Shown here piece after piece: positions 12,998 to 26,028 of a DNA stretch of 64,000 nucleotides. Every line of letters starts with the position of its first letter. Position 1 is the first letter of the stretch. A program made the translations under genes and the position numbers. A model generated the notes under the pieces. It did no database searches. It was not told the origin of the DNA and saw nothing but the letters and a program-made list of their open reading frames with translations. Origin of the DNA: Aquatica leii (taxonomy: Eukaryota; Arthropoda; Insecta; Coleoptera; Lampyridae); the NCBI GenBank assembly GCA_035610365.1, contig CM069432.1, forward strand, positions 234,450,104 through 234,514,103. Reading direction: 5' to 3'.

Positions 12998-13870
12998 TTA
13001 CATATAGGTAAGTAAACTTAATGAAAATCTAGTAGGAATATTACTTAGATAGTAGCGTTTAAATGTTCGATTTAGAGTAGGTTGAGAAAGTTTACAAGCA
13101 AGGCTGTGGAATTGTAGCTTTTTTTTATACCTACTTTTGATAATAGGTTGTAATCCTTTTTCACTGACCCCAACACTAAATCGCAAGCAATGATGTTGTT
13201 TGAAACAAACCATAGTGTTTGCAGAATGTTGCACAGCATCTTAACTTAAATCGTGCCAGAACCTAAGTGTTGAATGTCAAACCCCTCAGCTCGAGAGCAC
13301 GTTGAAGAATCGGCAAGTTATTCAATATTTGACTTTTATACGCTATTTTTTAGCCAGTCTTCGATGAGTTGTAGGTTTGCTGTAATAAGTGAAAAGCAGT
13401 CAGTTCTTAATGAGAGACTAAAATTATCTTGTCGTTAGTAAATGTCACTGCGGTAACATTCCTCGTTGTGAGTAAGTCGGCAATCCAAATTAGGTATAAG
13501 AGAGAATGAAAGACATTGCCCTGAAAAGCACACTCAATAATACGGTGGAGCATAGATAATGCAATTTAGTGTATCACAAGAAAAGTATGATTTTGAAAGT
13601 AAAATTGGAGAATAACATGGTAGTTGTAGGGTGAAAGTTTGTACATTAATCCCAAATGCCAGATTTTATCGAAAACTTTATGTAATATCTAAAAATGCTT
13701 ACGATCAATTTTATTTTTTAGCCCTTGAGAGATTTTATTAGTTATACGATGAATTGAGTGTATACGAGGTGATCGCTTCTAATCAAAAGGTTGTTTGGTA
13801 TTCGGCAAATAAAGTCGAAGTTTAATGATTCGAAGAAAAATTGTTTTGCTAAACTCAGACTTACCTCTTC
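12998..13870 (-). pseudogene. Jockey-type LINE reverse transcriptase relic
   Basis: On the minus strand, frames that shift several times give the RT blocks in order. These are SIHRITNKISQGL, then VFDKIWHLGLMYKL (motif A, with the first catalytic D as F-D-K), then a degenerate QG-N-VFHSLLYLIWIADL (normally VPQGS-V-L-S-PLLY). The catalytic FADDT has become FTNDK. Then come LQLIEDWLKN and a thumb/C-terminal part at 13234-12998 with LQTLWFVSNNI just before it. This order and the W-F-V-x-N segment are typical of Jockey-clade LINEs. The loss of one active-site aspartate and many frameshifts show it is dead. The 5' part, including the endonuclease, and the 3' end are not recognisable. Confidence 0.7.
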
Positions 13871-14689
13871 TTTTATATTGCAATGTCAATTTGTTACGGT
13901 AAGAATCTAAGTTTGCAGCATACTGTGATCACATACCAGCGACTAAATCATCTCAAAGGAAGTAGCGGCAGCTCAAAACATCGAGGAGTGAGTTGTAGGT
14001 GTATAACCGATAAGATTCAGCTTTATTTGATGTGCCGATTACAATGTAATTAGAAGAGCGCCAAAACGAAACAAATGTACCATAAAAATGCCCGCTTACT
14101 TGAGACGACGTTTAAAGTATATATATTGACTAACACATGTCTAACAACGAGTATATTTATTTAAAGAATAGCATAAAAAAACACAAATAAAATAAAAAAT
14201 ATCTAGCAATTAAAGATTCGCCAAAAGTGTTGCAGTACGACTAATTATACAGGACACTTAAATTAGGCAATACCTTGTACACATAAACAGTAAATGTAAA
14301 TGGCTTAAAGTTACATCCAATAAATTACCGTTGGTGAATATAACAAAAACACTGCTAATTAGCATAAAATTTTGGTGTTTGGACAATATTAAGACCAAGC
14401 GCACCATTAAAACTTATTAGAAAACTACAAAAAAGTGGCAAACGTTAATCGTGATAACAAACGTAATATGCCAAGTCGTGCATGCATACGACCGACGTCA
14501 AAACAAATAATTAAATACAATAAACAGGAACTTACTCAGCGTTCCAAATATGCGATTAGCTAATGGCATATTCAACAGAAATCCCTTAAAAGTTCAGCAA
14601 GTTAAACTGATACATACACAGTTGACCATCCGTGACAAACACTTATTTTCACCAAAAATTGTCTACAATGTTTTAATGATCTGAAATTA
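13871..14689. other. Non-coding stretch upstream of the LINE relic
   Basis: It may include further 5' remnants of the minus-strand LINE, but no motif could be read. No other feature seen. Confidence 0.4.
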
Positions 14690-14960
14690 TTTAAAAATGT
14701 CTGCTTGCTAAATAATGAAGAAGCTGTAAATAGCTATAAACGGCGGGATAAAACCACAACGTAAAAAGGCATTGGTGGTAAAGCAATGTCAATGCAATTG
14801 TGCAAAGCCACTGGAATGGACTACTGGACGGCCGTTTCGCCGTTTTCAGGCTCATCAGCAGTAGGAGATGACTGTTAATTAGAAAATTCTTAAGCAATTT
14901 GTTGAGCACTAGCACGAGATCTTCAATGTTTTATCAAAATACCAAATGACAATCATGATT
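14690..14960 (-). repeat. Dispersed repeat carrying a hammerhead-like ribozyme
   Basis: On the minus strand this segment shares several blocks with 63632-63870: GCTGATG-x-GCC, CCGTCCAGTAGT, the 19-base block TTGCACAATTGCATTGACA, and TTATAGCTATTTAC. The shared blocks flank the ribozyme fold annotated at 14821-14864. The family is not known to me. The repeat plus ribozyme architecture recalls terminal repeats of Penelope-like elements or short ribozyme-bearing retro-repeats. A 74-codon frame on the same strand runs through the ribozyme and is not believed to be coding. Confidence 0.6.
14821..14864 (-). ncRNA. Hammerhead ribozyme (type I, minimal stem III)
   Basis: Read on the minus strand, the 44 bases give all parts of a hammerhead. 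Stem I 5' strand is CUACUG. The invariant CUGAUGA core follows. Stem II is GCC paired with GGC around a UGAAAAC loop. Next is the invariant GAAA core, in which the last A begins stem III. Stem III is AC paired with GU around GGCC. The cleavage triplet is GUC, and stem I 3' strand is CAGUAG, which pairs perfectly (6 bp) with CUACUG. Every core position matches the consensus. Cleavage is predicted after the C of GUC, between 14827 and 14826. A very short stem III is known from hammerheads of Penelope-like retroelements. Activity is inferred from the fold only. Confidence 0.72.
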
Positions 14961-17900
14961 CCTCCAAGAAAAAAAAAACCAATTGAAGGTAGTGTCGCCA
15001 AGTTAAATTTTTTTCGAAATGTTTATACAGCGTGTACTAGAATTGATGTTACAAGAGTTGAGTAGAACTAAAAATCTTTGAATCTTGATGTGACTTTTTA
15101 TAGCTAAAGCCTGCCTAAAGTACGTTTCTTGTTTACGGTAGGCTAAAATATTACTATAGGAAGTTGTTCAAAATGACAAAAAATAGCCTTCTACAAAATT
15201 TACCGATTTTATTTAAATCATAATTGTTTAGATTTAACTAAATACAATTTTATTCATTTACAAATTAAATGTATATAATGTAATAATAACATTGTTATAC
15301 GATTAATTATTTATTTAGCATAACTACCACCATTTTCTGCAGACCGTTCTACGCTGTCTTTTATTGAATGAATTTGTGGATTAATGATATTATTACATTT
15401 TGTAAGTTAAAGATGTTGTAAATGCTATTTCTGTCATTTAATGTTCTACGAATCAAGTTTCTTATAAATACTTCTTTGTTGAATCTAAAAAATGATGATT
15501 TAATCAAAGTAGGTACGCTTTCTTTAAACTACGTATAAACCTATAGTTTTTTATTGTGAACAAGAAAGGTACTTTATCCTAAACGAAAACAATGTTTGCT
15601 CAAATGTCAAGGCCTACGCTATTTTACAAAATCAAAAGTACACTAAAAACGAGCTTCAAACTAAGCATTTATAAAATATAACTTATTGAAATATTGTCCT
15701 CTTTGCATAATTGTGCAAATTATCGATACTAAGTAATTCATGCCTGTAACGTGCACAATTTTTTTGATTGAGTATGTAAATCATTCTGTGTAATGCGTCT
15801 ACGCATTGCACATGAATTTGTAATCATCTTTTTAAGTCATTTTTGGGTCGCACTCCGTTCCAACTAAGACGTTTTGTGTCCTATAATTACAGAAAAATGT
15901 CTACATGTTAAATTGAAACTTGCGTACTGCTTTTGCTGTTACGCTGACACTCCGCTTTTGTTGTCTGGATGTGCGTTCGTTGTTAATATAGAAAAGCCCG
16001 TAAATTGTAGGGGTAAGTTTATTTTCGTTTTTTACGCATGATGTAACCTTGGAAGTTACGTTTTAGTTTTTTCATTACGACTGCATTTTCCCGTACGTAC
16101 GTGTATGACAATTTTGTTACGACTACGTTTCTAATTTATACGATGTCTATTTCTGTACGTGTAATTTCGTTTTTAAATACGATAAGATAGTTTTCACCAA
16201 AAATTTCTGTTGTGTGTTATGAAATTGTTCAGAAATTGATAATTGTTCAATGCGTTAGGTTCCGAAGTAATTTGATTTGGTCGTGGCAAGCTTAAAAATT
16301 ACCGATATTCTGGTTATAGATCTACGATTACAAGACAGATCATAGTAAAATTATGAAAAACATGCAAGTTTTAATATGCATTACAAAAATTATGCAATAT
16401 TTTATCATCGTATGAATCATATGTTGAACACACTCGAGCTGAGATAAGGTAAACTTCAATGTTTTGTGTACTTAACTTTTGGTATTTTTAACCTTGTGAA
16501 TGTGTTTCTTAAGCTTTGAATTAGATTTTATAAAGCTCTTTATGTTTTATGTATTTTTTGGGTTTTAGTATTTATAAATTTGTAGATATAAGATTGTTCT
16601 ATTTTTTGTAGTTTAAATTTTTTTGTTTTGTTTAATACGTTACATGATTAATTACCTTTTAATCTTAATCTTTACTGTAATTTTACTGAGATTAATCAAT
16701 CAATTAATTAATAATAACAATTAATCTGCCATCATAAATTCTCAACTTAGTAGTAGCATACAACTTCGACCTGCCGTAGCTTTCAATTGAAACTTTCTAT
16801 TGTAAAACTAACATAGATTAGATATACCCTAGAACATGATAAATTAAACATTCCTACCACTTCATCTATTTGTTCTAAACAATATTGTTTTTTATTTTGT
16901 TTACAGGAACTACTAATAAACAAATAGAAGACGTTTTGGTGTTTTTTTATCCTTTCAAATCTTCTATTTTTAAACTGCTTGATTTCTAGTTTTTTTGATG
17001 GTATTTATCTTAAGTATTTTGTAAATATTTTCTGTCATCTACTCATTTCCACCAAGTTTCGTGATTGCTTCAAACTAGTTTTTTAGACACCGCTATTTTG
17101 TGTAAATCCTTCAAATTTCTGGTTTTAGTTTTTTTACGCAGCGGATGTAGTAACGATTCTGTTTTTAATTAGGCTGTCTTTTACTTTTTTTTTAACAATC
17201 AACCAAAGTGAGATGGCACATCTGCTCGTTTAACCTCCGCACCCTATTGACTAATTGATTCTTCTCCTTGTCTAACGTTTTCCTAATAATGACACTGTTT
17301 AAGAAACTTTGTTTTGAGCAGTTCTAGACCACACAAGTTTTTAAGGGTTCTATACACACTTTAAATTTAAGATACAATACTGTTCTAGTTACTTAAATAG
17401 CTTGTTATACAAATGAGCATTGTATTAAAAGTAAAAATTAAGTTTTAAATTTTTTTATTTACTTTTAGAGAACATTGTATAACAGTAGACCAATTACTAA
17501 ACCCGCAAAAGCGTAATGACCAATCTAATTTTAAAAAACTTTGTTTGGTTTAGTGTTAATTTTAGTTTCATCCGTATAATAACTCGTAATTTTAATTTTA
17601 ATAAAAAAAAACTTACTAACGTTAATTTGTTTTAAAAGCAAATTGGTAGAATAAAATTGTACGCTTTTCTTTTGCTTAACGGTTTATGTTCGAATTAATG
17701 TTTAATGCTCTATTTATATTTTTAGTTATTTTTTTTTATTTGGTTTATTTTAATTATCGTTACAAATTCTTCCACAAACAATTAAAGGTTAAAAATTGAA
17801 TAATTAACATTCTTAAAGGCTAGGTATTTATTGGAAGCTGTTTTTTTAACATAAAGGGCTATTTGGTTTTTTTCCTTATTCAACAGTAAATACAAGATAA

Positions 17901-19636
17901 AATAAATCAGCCCCAATCAACACGTCTATTGAACCAGGTTTAGAGAATGTTGGGTCGGTTAATTAATATTGGCGAAAATGTTAAATTGCGTCAAATCTGT
18001 TGAAGTCGGCGGTAACGAACTAGTTATTTTAGGAATACATAACTGAACAATCAATACTTATGTCGTATTTTTAACAGGGTAAATAAATTTTGACAAAAAT
18101 TTTATGTTTAATTGTAGGCGAGTTTTGCGTGTTATTTGATAATCGGGTTTGTTTAAATTATATTTAAAACATTAATAAAAGTATTTTAAACTGCGAAACC
18201 TAACATTACTAATTTATTGCAGTAGTTGCTAATAATATTTGAGTTGATGTAAAGTAAAGACATCATCCTTAAAGTTTTGTTATTGTTTTATTAATTTTTG
18301 TACATAAATTTAAAAAAAAAATGTACCGTAATAAAAACAATAAAACAATTTTTTTGTTCTTAGAACATAAGAAACAAAATTTACATACAGTTAACCGTTC
18401 AAAAAAATAATTTTTAACATAGGTATAATTAATATTTTCTTTATTGTTGCAGTGTTTATTTTTTGCACTGGGTTTAAAATTTGCAGTAGTTTAGATGTAT
18501 TATTATTATCAAATTATAAAAGTACAATAATTAGGTAAAAAAAACAGTATGAAAGGTATAGCACTAGAAAAAAGATTTGTACGGGTTATAAATTGATTAA
18601 TTTTTACCAATGTAAAGCCAAGCCTTAAACATCACTACACAGATTATTCCAAAAACAACTGAAGTGTATACTATATAACAAAATTAACAAAACATATTTA
18701 TTTGAACTTAATTAGTGTAGAGATATGTAATTACAGCATAATATGTACTGTAACGTATTGTGGTAAGTGACATCCTCTGATAAAACAACGTTCATTTTTC
18801 TACTACGATTTACTTATTCCTTGAAATAATTGTAAAATAGTTTAGGTTTATTTAAAAGTGTCAAAATAAAGTTAAGCTTAGAAAAAAAAGCAAAAACATT
18901 TAAAATTATAAATCATGCATTTGTTCTTATCTATTTTAACAACAATCATAAATTTATAAATAGGTTTAAAATAGTCGTATCTACTTTTTGGAATATTACT
19001 AATATAAATTACAATTTACGGTACTTGATATTAAATCATTACTATTTATACTATTTCATATTGCATTTTTTACTTTTGTGGCTATTGAACCTGAACATTT
19101 ACTGTTTGTGGTTATTTATTTACTTTTGAAAAAATAAATTTTTTGACAGTAATACAAAGAATTTTTGTTATTGCTATACAAAATTTTCACAAATATTTTA
19201 TCGATATAAATTGCAAAGATTTACTAATTGAAATGTTGCACGGATTTTGTATTAACCATTTTAATCATTACCGTGGGAAGTCTTACATTAACGGGTGTGT
19301 TTCTTACGTCTTGATTTTAAGATGTTTAGCTCTAATAGGTTCTTGCTTAATTAAAAAACAGACAAAATTGTTGTTTGTTACAATTATATAACTGCAAATG
19401 AAGTTACTCAATTTGTTTGTTTGACAAAGTTGCCTTTAACTTTTATAAAAGACAAGTTTACACATAGATAATCGTAAATTGTTAGCACAAAAACGTACAA
19501 ACTAAAGAGTTGTAGCTTTTCAGATTATAGGTTTAGTTTAAGTGTAAATATAAGCAAACTAGTATTAATTTTATATGTAATTTAGGCAACCCAACTTTCT
19601 GTTTAAAAATTATTCAAATCACGCGCAGGTTAATAA
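14961..19636. other. AT-rich non-coding stretch
   Basis: Nearly 5 kb without a recognisable gene or repeat boundary. Short frames with basic composition appear near 15880-16010 on the minus strand but have no motif or splice support. An 82-codon plus-strand frame at 19143-19391 is low-complexity and unassigned. Confidence 0.5.
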
Positions 19637-20037
19637 TGTTATCTAGTGGGAAATTTTTGAATTAAGGATTCCTTCTTCGATTCTCGAGGAAGTCAGTGCG
19701 AAAGAAAAGATTCTAGATTTGAGATAATTAAAGAGCAGTTTAAGTTTCATCTCTCCTGCCAGTTTTCCACAACTGGTCCTTACCGGAGATAATAGTGATG
19801 ATATAAGCAAATGTAATTAAAGTTAATAAAATTGAAAGCAATAAATTAGAATAATTATTTCAATAAAGAAAACAAGAAAAACTCTGTTCTAGTCCGGGTA
19901 ATCAGGGAAAGACTAGATGCTGCCCAATTTCAATTAAAATTAAACTCACCCCAAATGTTCTACACGTCACCTACGAGCTGCCGTCGTGCAGTGTAACGTA
20001 AAAAGAAAAAAAAAGAAATACACGTTATACTTATTTA
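19637..20037 (+). repeat. Probable 5' LTR of the old Ty3-type element
   Basis: This is placed by the primer-binding-site-like sequence that follows at 20038. The segment has less AT-rich patches, such as CTAGTCCGGGTAATC near 19890 and CACGTCACCTACGAGCTG near 19965, that stand out from the surroundings, and it begins with TG at 19637. The exact start is a guess, the 3' terminal CA is lost, and I found no second copy downstream of the pol relic. Confidence 0.4.
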
Positions 20038-20056
20038 TGACGCAACAACGTGGGGC
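20038..20056 (+). promoter_or_regulatory. Primer-binding site, tRNA-Lys type
   Basis: TGACGC-AAC-AACGTGGGGC differs from the 18-base complement of the 3' end of a lysine tRNA (TGGCGCCCAACGTGGGGC, used by many retroelements) by one inserted base and two substitutions. It lies about 300 bases upstream of the gag start, as expected. Confidence 0.55.
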
Positions 20057-20351
20057 TAGAAATACAAGTAACTAATTAAAACTAAAACTAATTAAAATTT
20101 ATTTTGCAAGACGGTTACTTCATATTTAAAATTGTATAAGTTGTAAAACGTAAAATCTAATCTAAAGAATGTATTCGCTTTTATTGCTTTTATCTAAAAC
20201 GTATTCGACCTTATATGCTTCGTCACTATTACTTGACAGAATTTCCTAAATATCTAATTTATTTGAATTGATTACCATTTGCTTAATCTAACTTGATTAA
20301 TATAAACTTAAAGTTTAATTACATATAATTCGTTAACTTTAAATTTTAGTT

Positions 20352-21576
20352 ATGGACGATGTTATTATTAATCGAAGGTATTTATTAATCGAAGAATTAA
20401 CTTATGAACTATTAATAATAGGTATTAAAACTTCCCGTTCTCATGACGATAAATGTAAAATTTTGTGTCGTGCTTTTGATAAAGAACGTAGTTTCGGTAA
20501 CTCTTTAATTAATTTAAAACAAATTAACGAAATTAAAACTACTTTAAATTTGGACGATAAACTAACAAAAGAATTTGAAGGTTCCTTATCTGATTCTGTT
20601 TATAAACGCCTCAAACCAAGAATTGCTCATGTTACCGGTAGAACTTTACGCTTAACTCTTCCTGAAGAACGATCTGCCGTTAAAAACAAATTGTACGCAG
20701 ATGTTTCACTTTTGTAGCTAATCCAGAAAATTCAGTAACATCACCGGAAGCAGCCAACACGTAAAGATTTTTTTCCAACGCTGCACCCGTGATTACTGCA
20801 CAACCTCCCGTTATAAATTGCACTTCAAGATTATTTAATGTTTCTGATTTTCATGTTACTTTCAATAGCGACAAAAATAATTTTCTTTCATTTCTAGAAC
20901 GGATAACCGAACTAAGTAAATCTAGAAAATTTTCTGAGACAGAACTTTTTAACTCGGCAGTCGAATTATTTGTCGATGACGCGTTTATTTGGTATCGTAG
21001 TGTAAAAAATGTCGTTACTGATTGGGATTCCTTAGTTTCGCTACTTAAATCTGAATTTTTACAAACCGATTACTAGGATCAAATTTGGGAACAGATAAAA
21101 TTTTGCAAACAAAAACGTAACGAACATGTCACAATATTTATTACACATCTAGAAAATCAGAATTATAATGTCGAATTTGGTACCCGAATACATATCACAT
21201 TTAGTTGTCTGCGATGTTAATTCCGTGTCTGAATTAAATATCCTATGCAAAAAAACTAGAAGCCGCTTCCACACACTTAATCGCACTTAATAAAAACCAC
21301 GTTTGTAGTTACAATCAGTCCGTAACAACTAACTCGACATCGGAAAATTTAAAAGCGAGAACTTGCAATTCTGATATAAGACACAAATCATATTCTTAAA
21401 TTACTAATCAGTCTAATTTTGTAAACAATCATTCGAAAGTTATATGCTAAAATCGTAATTAGCCAAATCATTCTTTTCAATATTGTTTAGCTAAACGCAA
21501 TCTATTTTGTTTTCGATGCGGTTATGTCAACGTTAAAGTTTCAAATTGCCCGAATTGTACAAAAAAATCATAGAGG
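20352..21576 (+). pseudogene. Ty3-type gag relic
   Basis: The ATG at 20352 opens a 121-codon frame with mixed charged helices. A second frame from 20789 (MITAQPPVINCTSRLFNVSD, then SAVELFVDDAFIWYRSV and LVSLLKSEFLQTDY) matches the retrotransposon gag core with its W-Y/F and L-x-x-x-F-x-x-x-D-Y features. After a stop at 21074 the frame can be followed to a zinc-knuckle remnant near 21510: LFCFRCGYVNVKVSNCPNC, which keeps four cysteines but lacks the histidine of CCHC. Stops and shifts are frequent. It is the nucleocapsid-forming protein of the element that has its primer site at 20038. Confidence 0.65.
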
Positions 21577-22843
21577 TCGAACCTACCTTTGACTGACGTT
21601 TGCCTACTTTGTTACAAGCTTTAGGTCTTACGAACCTTGCACGGCCAACTCACACAATCGTAGATAGGGGAGGTGCAAGAGAATAATAATTAAAGGCGCC
21701 AGATCATTTATAATTAACACTTCTACCTCGATTAAGACAGACGGTCTAAGCTTGTAATGAATTTTTAAGTTCGTAATCCTTGTTACTCTGATGTTCGGGT
21801 AACCACAATAAAAAAGAAAGGTATGTTACCATAAAAGAAAGATTAACAGGTATAAAAACTTTAATTTAGTAACGTAGATGATTAACAAGAGTATATCTAA
21901 TTCTCAGTGCATAGATGCCAGCAGTATCGGCAACACACAATACATATGTAGGTTAAGTCGAAGCGAACAGCGAAGAAAATTTCGTAGTAAATATTGTTTG
22001 TACACGGCATGCGATACACACAAAATAATTAATAAAACTACCTTAATGGTATTAAAACAATGATAGTAATTACGTAGTTAACACTAGCCAAAGTTCCGTG
22101 AGTGACTTTTCTGACAGCGATAAAATAATTAAATAAACTTACCCACAATCCAGTACCTACTTGGTCGAAGAAAACGTTTTCCCCGGCAAGTGAGCCTGAA
22201 ATAAATTTGAGTAGCAAATCGTGTCAACACAATGACTCACGAAATCAAGATCTACAAAATTGTTAATTACTGCTAAAAGAAAGTACACATGACATAACCC
22301 GATTGTCGAATGCTGTTGTACACATTCAATGAAAGTTGGTTTTGCAGGTGTTTGCCGCATGAGTAGGATCTCGAAGAAAAGTCCTTGTCTTCGGTTTTTT
22401 TAGTTGTAACCGTAGGCCTTATATATAGAGTTATACTCGTCCCATGAAGGTATTTGTCGATATTAATCCCTCATTATTCTTTATTAAATAGAAACATATG
22501 GGCCAAAACGTGGTGGAACGGCTATCAAATCAAGAAGAAATTACAAAGAAACTCTAACAAAACGGGTGTAAATATCTTACCCTGTGACGAATAAATTATT
22601 TTAACAACGTAATGAAGTTATAATTTGATTTCCATTACAGAGGATGATATTCAAAAGTTTTCTTTAAGCGACACAGGCCATTTTATGCAGTTGTCAGCTT
22701 AACGACGATCGGCAGAGGGCGTCAAAACCGGTATCTAATTTTAATTCATTATACAGGGTATTACGTTATAAAAATTTTGCACGTAACAACTTCTTCAACG
22801 GTCAAACATTTTAAAGCAAATTTAACTAATCAAAAGAAATGGA

Positions 22844-24700
22844 ATGAGTGGAATGTTTTGTCAAACGCAAAAATCTCATACACAGCATCAAATTTCTCCT
22901 CTATTAATAAATAAAGCTCACGATAGCAGACTTTACATCTCGTTTGGGATCTTTGATACCTATTGTGTAGGCCTTTTAGATACTGGAGCAACTTCTTCAG
23001 TGGTTGGAGCAAACGGTCTAAATCATATTAAACACTTTAAGCTTTAGCGTTATAGTTGTAATCAACAACTTATTTTAGCTAACGGTGACATTATTTCTGT
23101 GGATAGTAGTGTAGATTTGCCAATTTCGGTTGACGTAATTTTAAAATTATGAATTTTTTTAGCACCTTCTCCTACTCAAGATTTTATACTTGGATCCGAT
23201 TTCATAAAATCATTTCAGTTAAAGATAGATTTTAAAGGCAACTGCTGGAATACGCAATCAAATGGTAATCCTTACAATTCTTCCAATTATAATGCTAATC
23301 TTCATGTAACTTTACTCGATGAACTCGGCCCGTTACAACGGATCAAAGTAAACGATTTAATAAATTCATTTGAAGATATCAGTAATAGTAAGGACAAATT
23401 AGGTCCTTCCAATAAAGTTGTCATGACTATCGACTCTGGCAATGCGAAACCCTTTCAAAAAAGACCCTTTCTTATATCTGTGGTGTTCACCTATTTTACT
23501 TGTGTATAAGAAATGCGCTCAATACAGATTTTGCTTTGATGGCCGTCCTTTAAATGACATCACTAAACACGATTCATACCCTTCGCATATCGATAGAATA
23601 TAAAACATGCTAAGAGACGCTAAGTACATTTTTTCAATCGATCTTCGTAAAGCTTTCTGGCAAATTCCACTCGACGCAACATCTCGCGAGGAAACTGCTT
23701 CCAGCGTTATTGGGAGAGGACATTTTGAATTTGTAACCATGACTATTGGTCTAAGTAATGCCGTGCAAACGCAACAACGTCTCGTTAAGGTTATTTTTGA
23801 CTCAAAATACGTTCCAAACATCTTTACTTATTTGGATGATATAATTATATGCTCAACTACATTTGAAGAACACATTAACTTATCGTCTGAGGTTAAAAAG
23901 CGATTAGGCGACCCAAACTTAACCATTAATTTAGAAAAATGTGAGTTTTTTAAAGTTGCATTAAAGTTTCTAGGATTCATTGTAGAACAAAATGCACTGA
24001 ACAGCTATCCTGATAAAGTAGAGACCATGCTTAATTACACTAGGCCTACATCTACAACAGAAATAAAAATATTTGTTGGAATGTGTAGTTGGTATAGGTG
24101 GTTTATTAATAATTTTTTATTAAACGATCTAATCAAAAGAAAGAAAAAAAAACAAGAAGTTGTTTGATCTGCAAACGCAAAAACTGCATTTCTAAAAATT
24201 AAATCTTGTCCCTATTGTCCCTATCACAACCGGACTTCCATAAACCTTTTACTATCTAGTGCTATGCTTTCAGTACAGGCCTCGGAGGTGTCCTTTCACA
24301 AACTTTGGACAGTAAAGAACGAGTCATTGCATACTGCAGCAAAACACTTACTGCAATAAAACGTAATTATGCGACTACCAAACGCAAATGTCTTGCCGTT
24401 GTTTTTGCGATCGATCGTTTTTGTGCTTATATTGATGGTGCCGAATTTACTGTTGTTACAGATCACGCTTCTCTTTTGTAGCTGAACATTTAAATAACAA
24501 TAACCTGTTAGATTTAACTTTCGTTACAAGGAATGCATGGTTTCATTTAAGTAGGTATGTAAAAAGTCAACATTTTCGCACTTTTTAAGCAGTTAGACGA
24601 CAACAAACTTTGATTTGGTTACTTTTAGCGAGACAATACAAGCGATCATATCACTCGATCCTCAATTTAATTTATTCAACAACTTTGCAATGAAAGTGTG
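22844..24700 (+). pseudogene. Ty3-type pol relic: protease, RT, RNase H
   Basis: The protease segment at 22844-23047 keeps the active site L-L-D-T-G-A-T-S-S-V. A gap with damaged sequence follows. RT at 23607-24167 keeps IFSIDLRKAFWQIPLD (motif A), FEFVTMTIGLSNA, YLDDIIICS (catalytic box) and LKFLGFIVE. After 24167 the frame shifts into RNase H (ERVIAYCSKTLTAIKRNYATT, then KRKCLAVVFAIDRF and TVVTDHASLL), ending in a stop at 24479. Scraps with PQFNLFNN reach about 24700. No integrase or 3' LTR is seen, so the element is 3'-truncated. The YLDDII box is intact, yet the reading frame as a whole is not. Confidence 0.8.
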
Positions 24701-25619
24701 ATAAATCAAGGATTATATTTTCTACTATGTTCAGATGTTATGCCATTAGATTTTTACTTTTCATATTTCAAAAACGCAGTATATACAAATTGGCTGTGTA
24801 CAATTGTGAATTGAAGACTTAAAACATGCAATTATGCTATTCGAAATATTAAAGTTGACGGTTTTTTTTAAAGTTTTCCAAAGTTTAAAGAGAAATTTTA
24901 ACACATGTATCAAAACTGAAGAATAACCTATTTAACATCGGTTATAAATTTTAAGTAATTGTTTCTACCTATTTTTATTAAAAAAAAATAGGTATTGTTC
25001 TTAATATGTTGCCGTTTTTAATGATTTTTTTTAATCTTAATTTAGAAGTTAGAAATAAAATTTCTCATTTTGTAATTTTTGTTGTACTTTATACTACTCT
25101 AAGCAATGTTGGTTGCTTAATATATATGTTAAGGGGCCTCCGAACGTAGACAGTACAATTGCAATTTTTGCACTTTTTCTATAGATAAAACTGTGTTTAA
25201 AAAAACGTCATCAGTTTTCTCGACATTTGTGTTTATACCTAAGGGATTTATAGATGGCTCTATAGATGAAAAAATAAGTAATTTAGGTAAAGTAACGTTA
25301 ATAAAGTTGTTTTGTGACAGACAATTCAGCTACGTTATGCTCACATAACTACAAAAGTAAAAACATTTTTGCAAATTTTTATCTATAGGACAAATTATAT
25401 TCACTTTAATTATGAAAATATGTCGAGAGAATTTTCTACAGTTATCATATTGATAGCAAAATCTCTTTAAAAAATTTTTTTTACTTATATAGTTAACTTT
25501 ACCTTTGTTCAGCGTTTTCTGCTCACCTCATATTCTACATTAATAAAATTATTTTAAATCTCAGACTAGATATTTCCTATTTTATGTTAAATTAGAAAGA
25601 GGATTATTAGCTCTAATAA
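24701..25619. other. Non-coding stretch, possible small TIR element
   Basis: Mostly A/T rich. At 25134 there is TTAAGGGGCCTCCGAACG, which looks like a TTAA-flanked element end. CTATAGATAAAA near 25178 is repeated inverted near 25381. The right boundary is not clear, so no element is claimed. Confidence 0.3.
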
Positions 25620-25662
25620 CCCTACGTTAGTCACCTATTAGTATGTGACGTACATAGGCGCG

Positions 25663-25682
25663 TGGTCTACAATTGTAGACCA
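25663..25682. repeat. Perfect 20-bp subterminal palindrome, left end of piggyBac
   Basis: TGGTCTACAATTGTAGACCA is its own reverse complement. It lies 26 bases inside the left inverted repeat. Two related copies lie at the other end of the element. Confidence 0.9.
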
Positions 25683-26028
25683 TTTTAATTTTTACAAATT
25701 AACAAATAAACGAATTAATTAAACATAATATGTGTATATTGTATATTCTCTGAACTATTTCCAACGAAATAAAATGTTTTTGATATCTAACCAGTTTTAT
25801 TTGGCACGAAGAAAATAAAAATCCACCTGCATGTTTTTAAAGGATTTATTGAACATTAATATGATTAAATAAATAATTTGATTAAACAACAACTTTGGTG
25901 CAACTTTGGCAAAAAACACTTGTATTCTTTAGAACAAAACATAAACGACATTCATTCAAAGTAACAAAATAAATTTAAAGTTCATTAGAAAATTTAACGT
26001 TTTAGAGAACACTGATAATATCAAATTT

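Noticed and set aside
14691..14915. 74-codon minus-strand frame
   Set aside because: It runs through a dispersed repeat and the hammerhead fold; hydrophobic low-complexity translation.
19143..19391. 82-codon plus-strand frame
   Set aside because: Low-complexity, no domain, no flanking gene signals.
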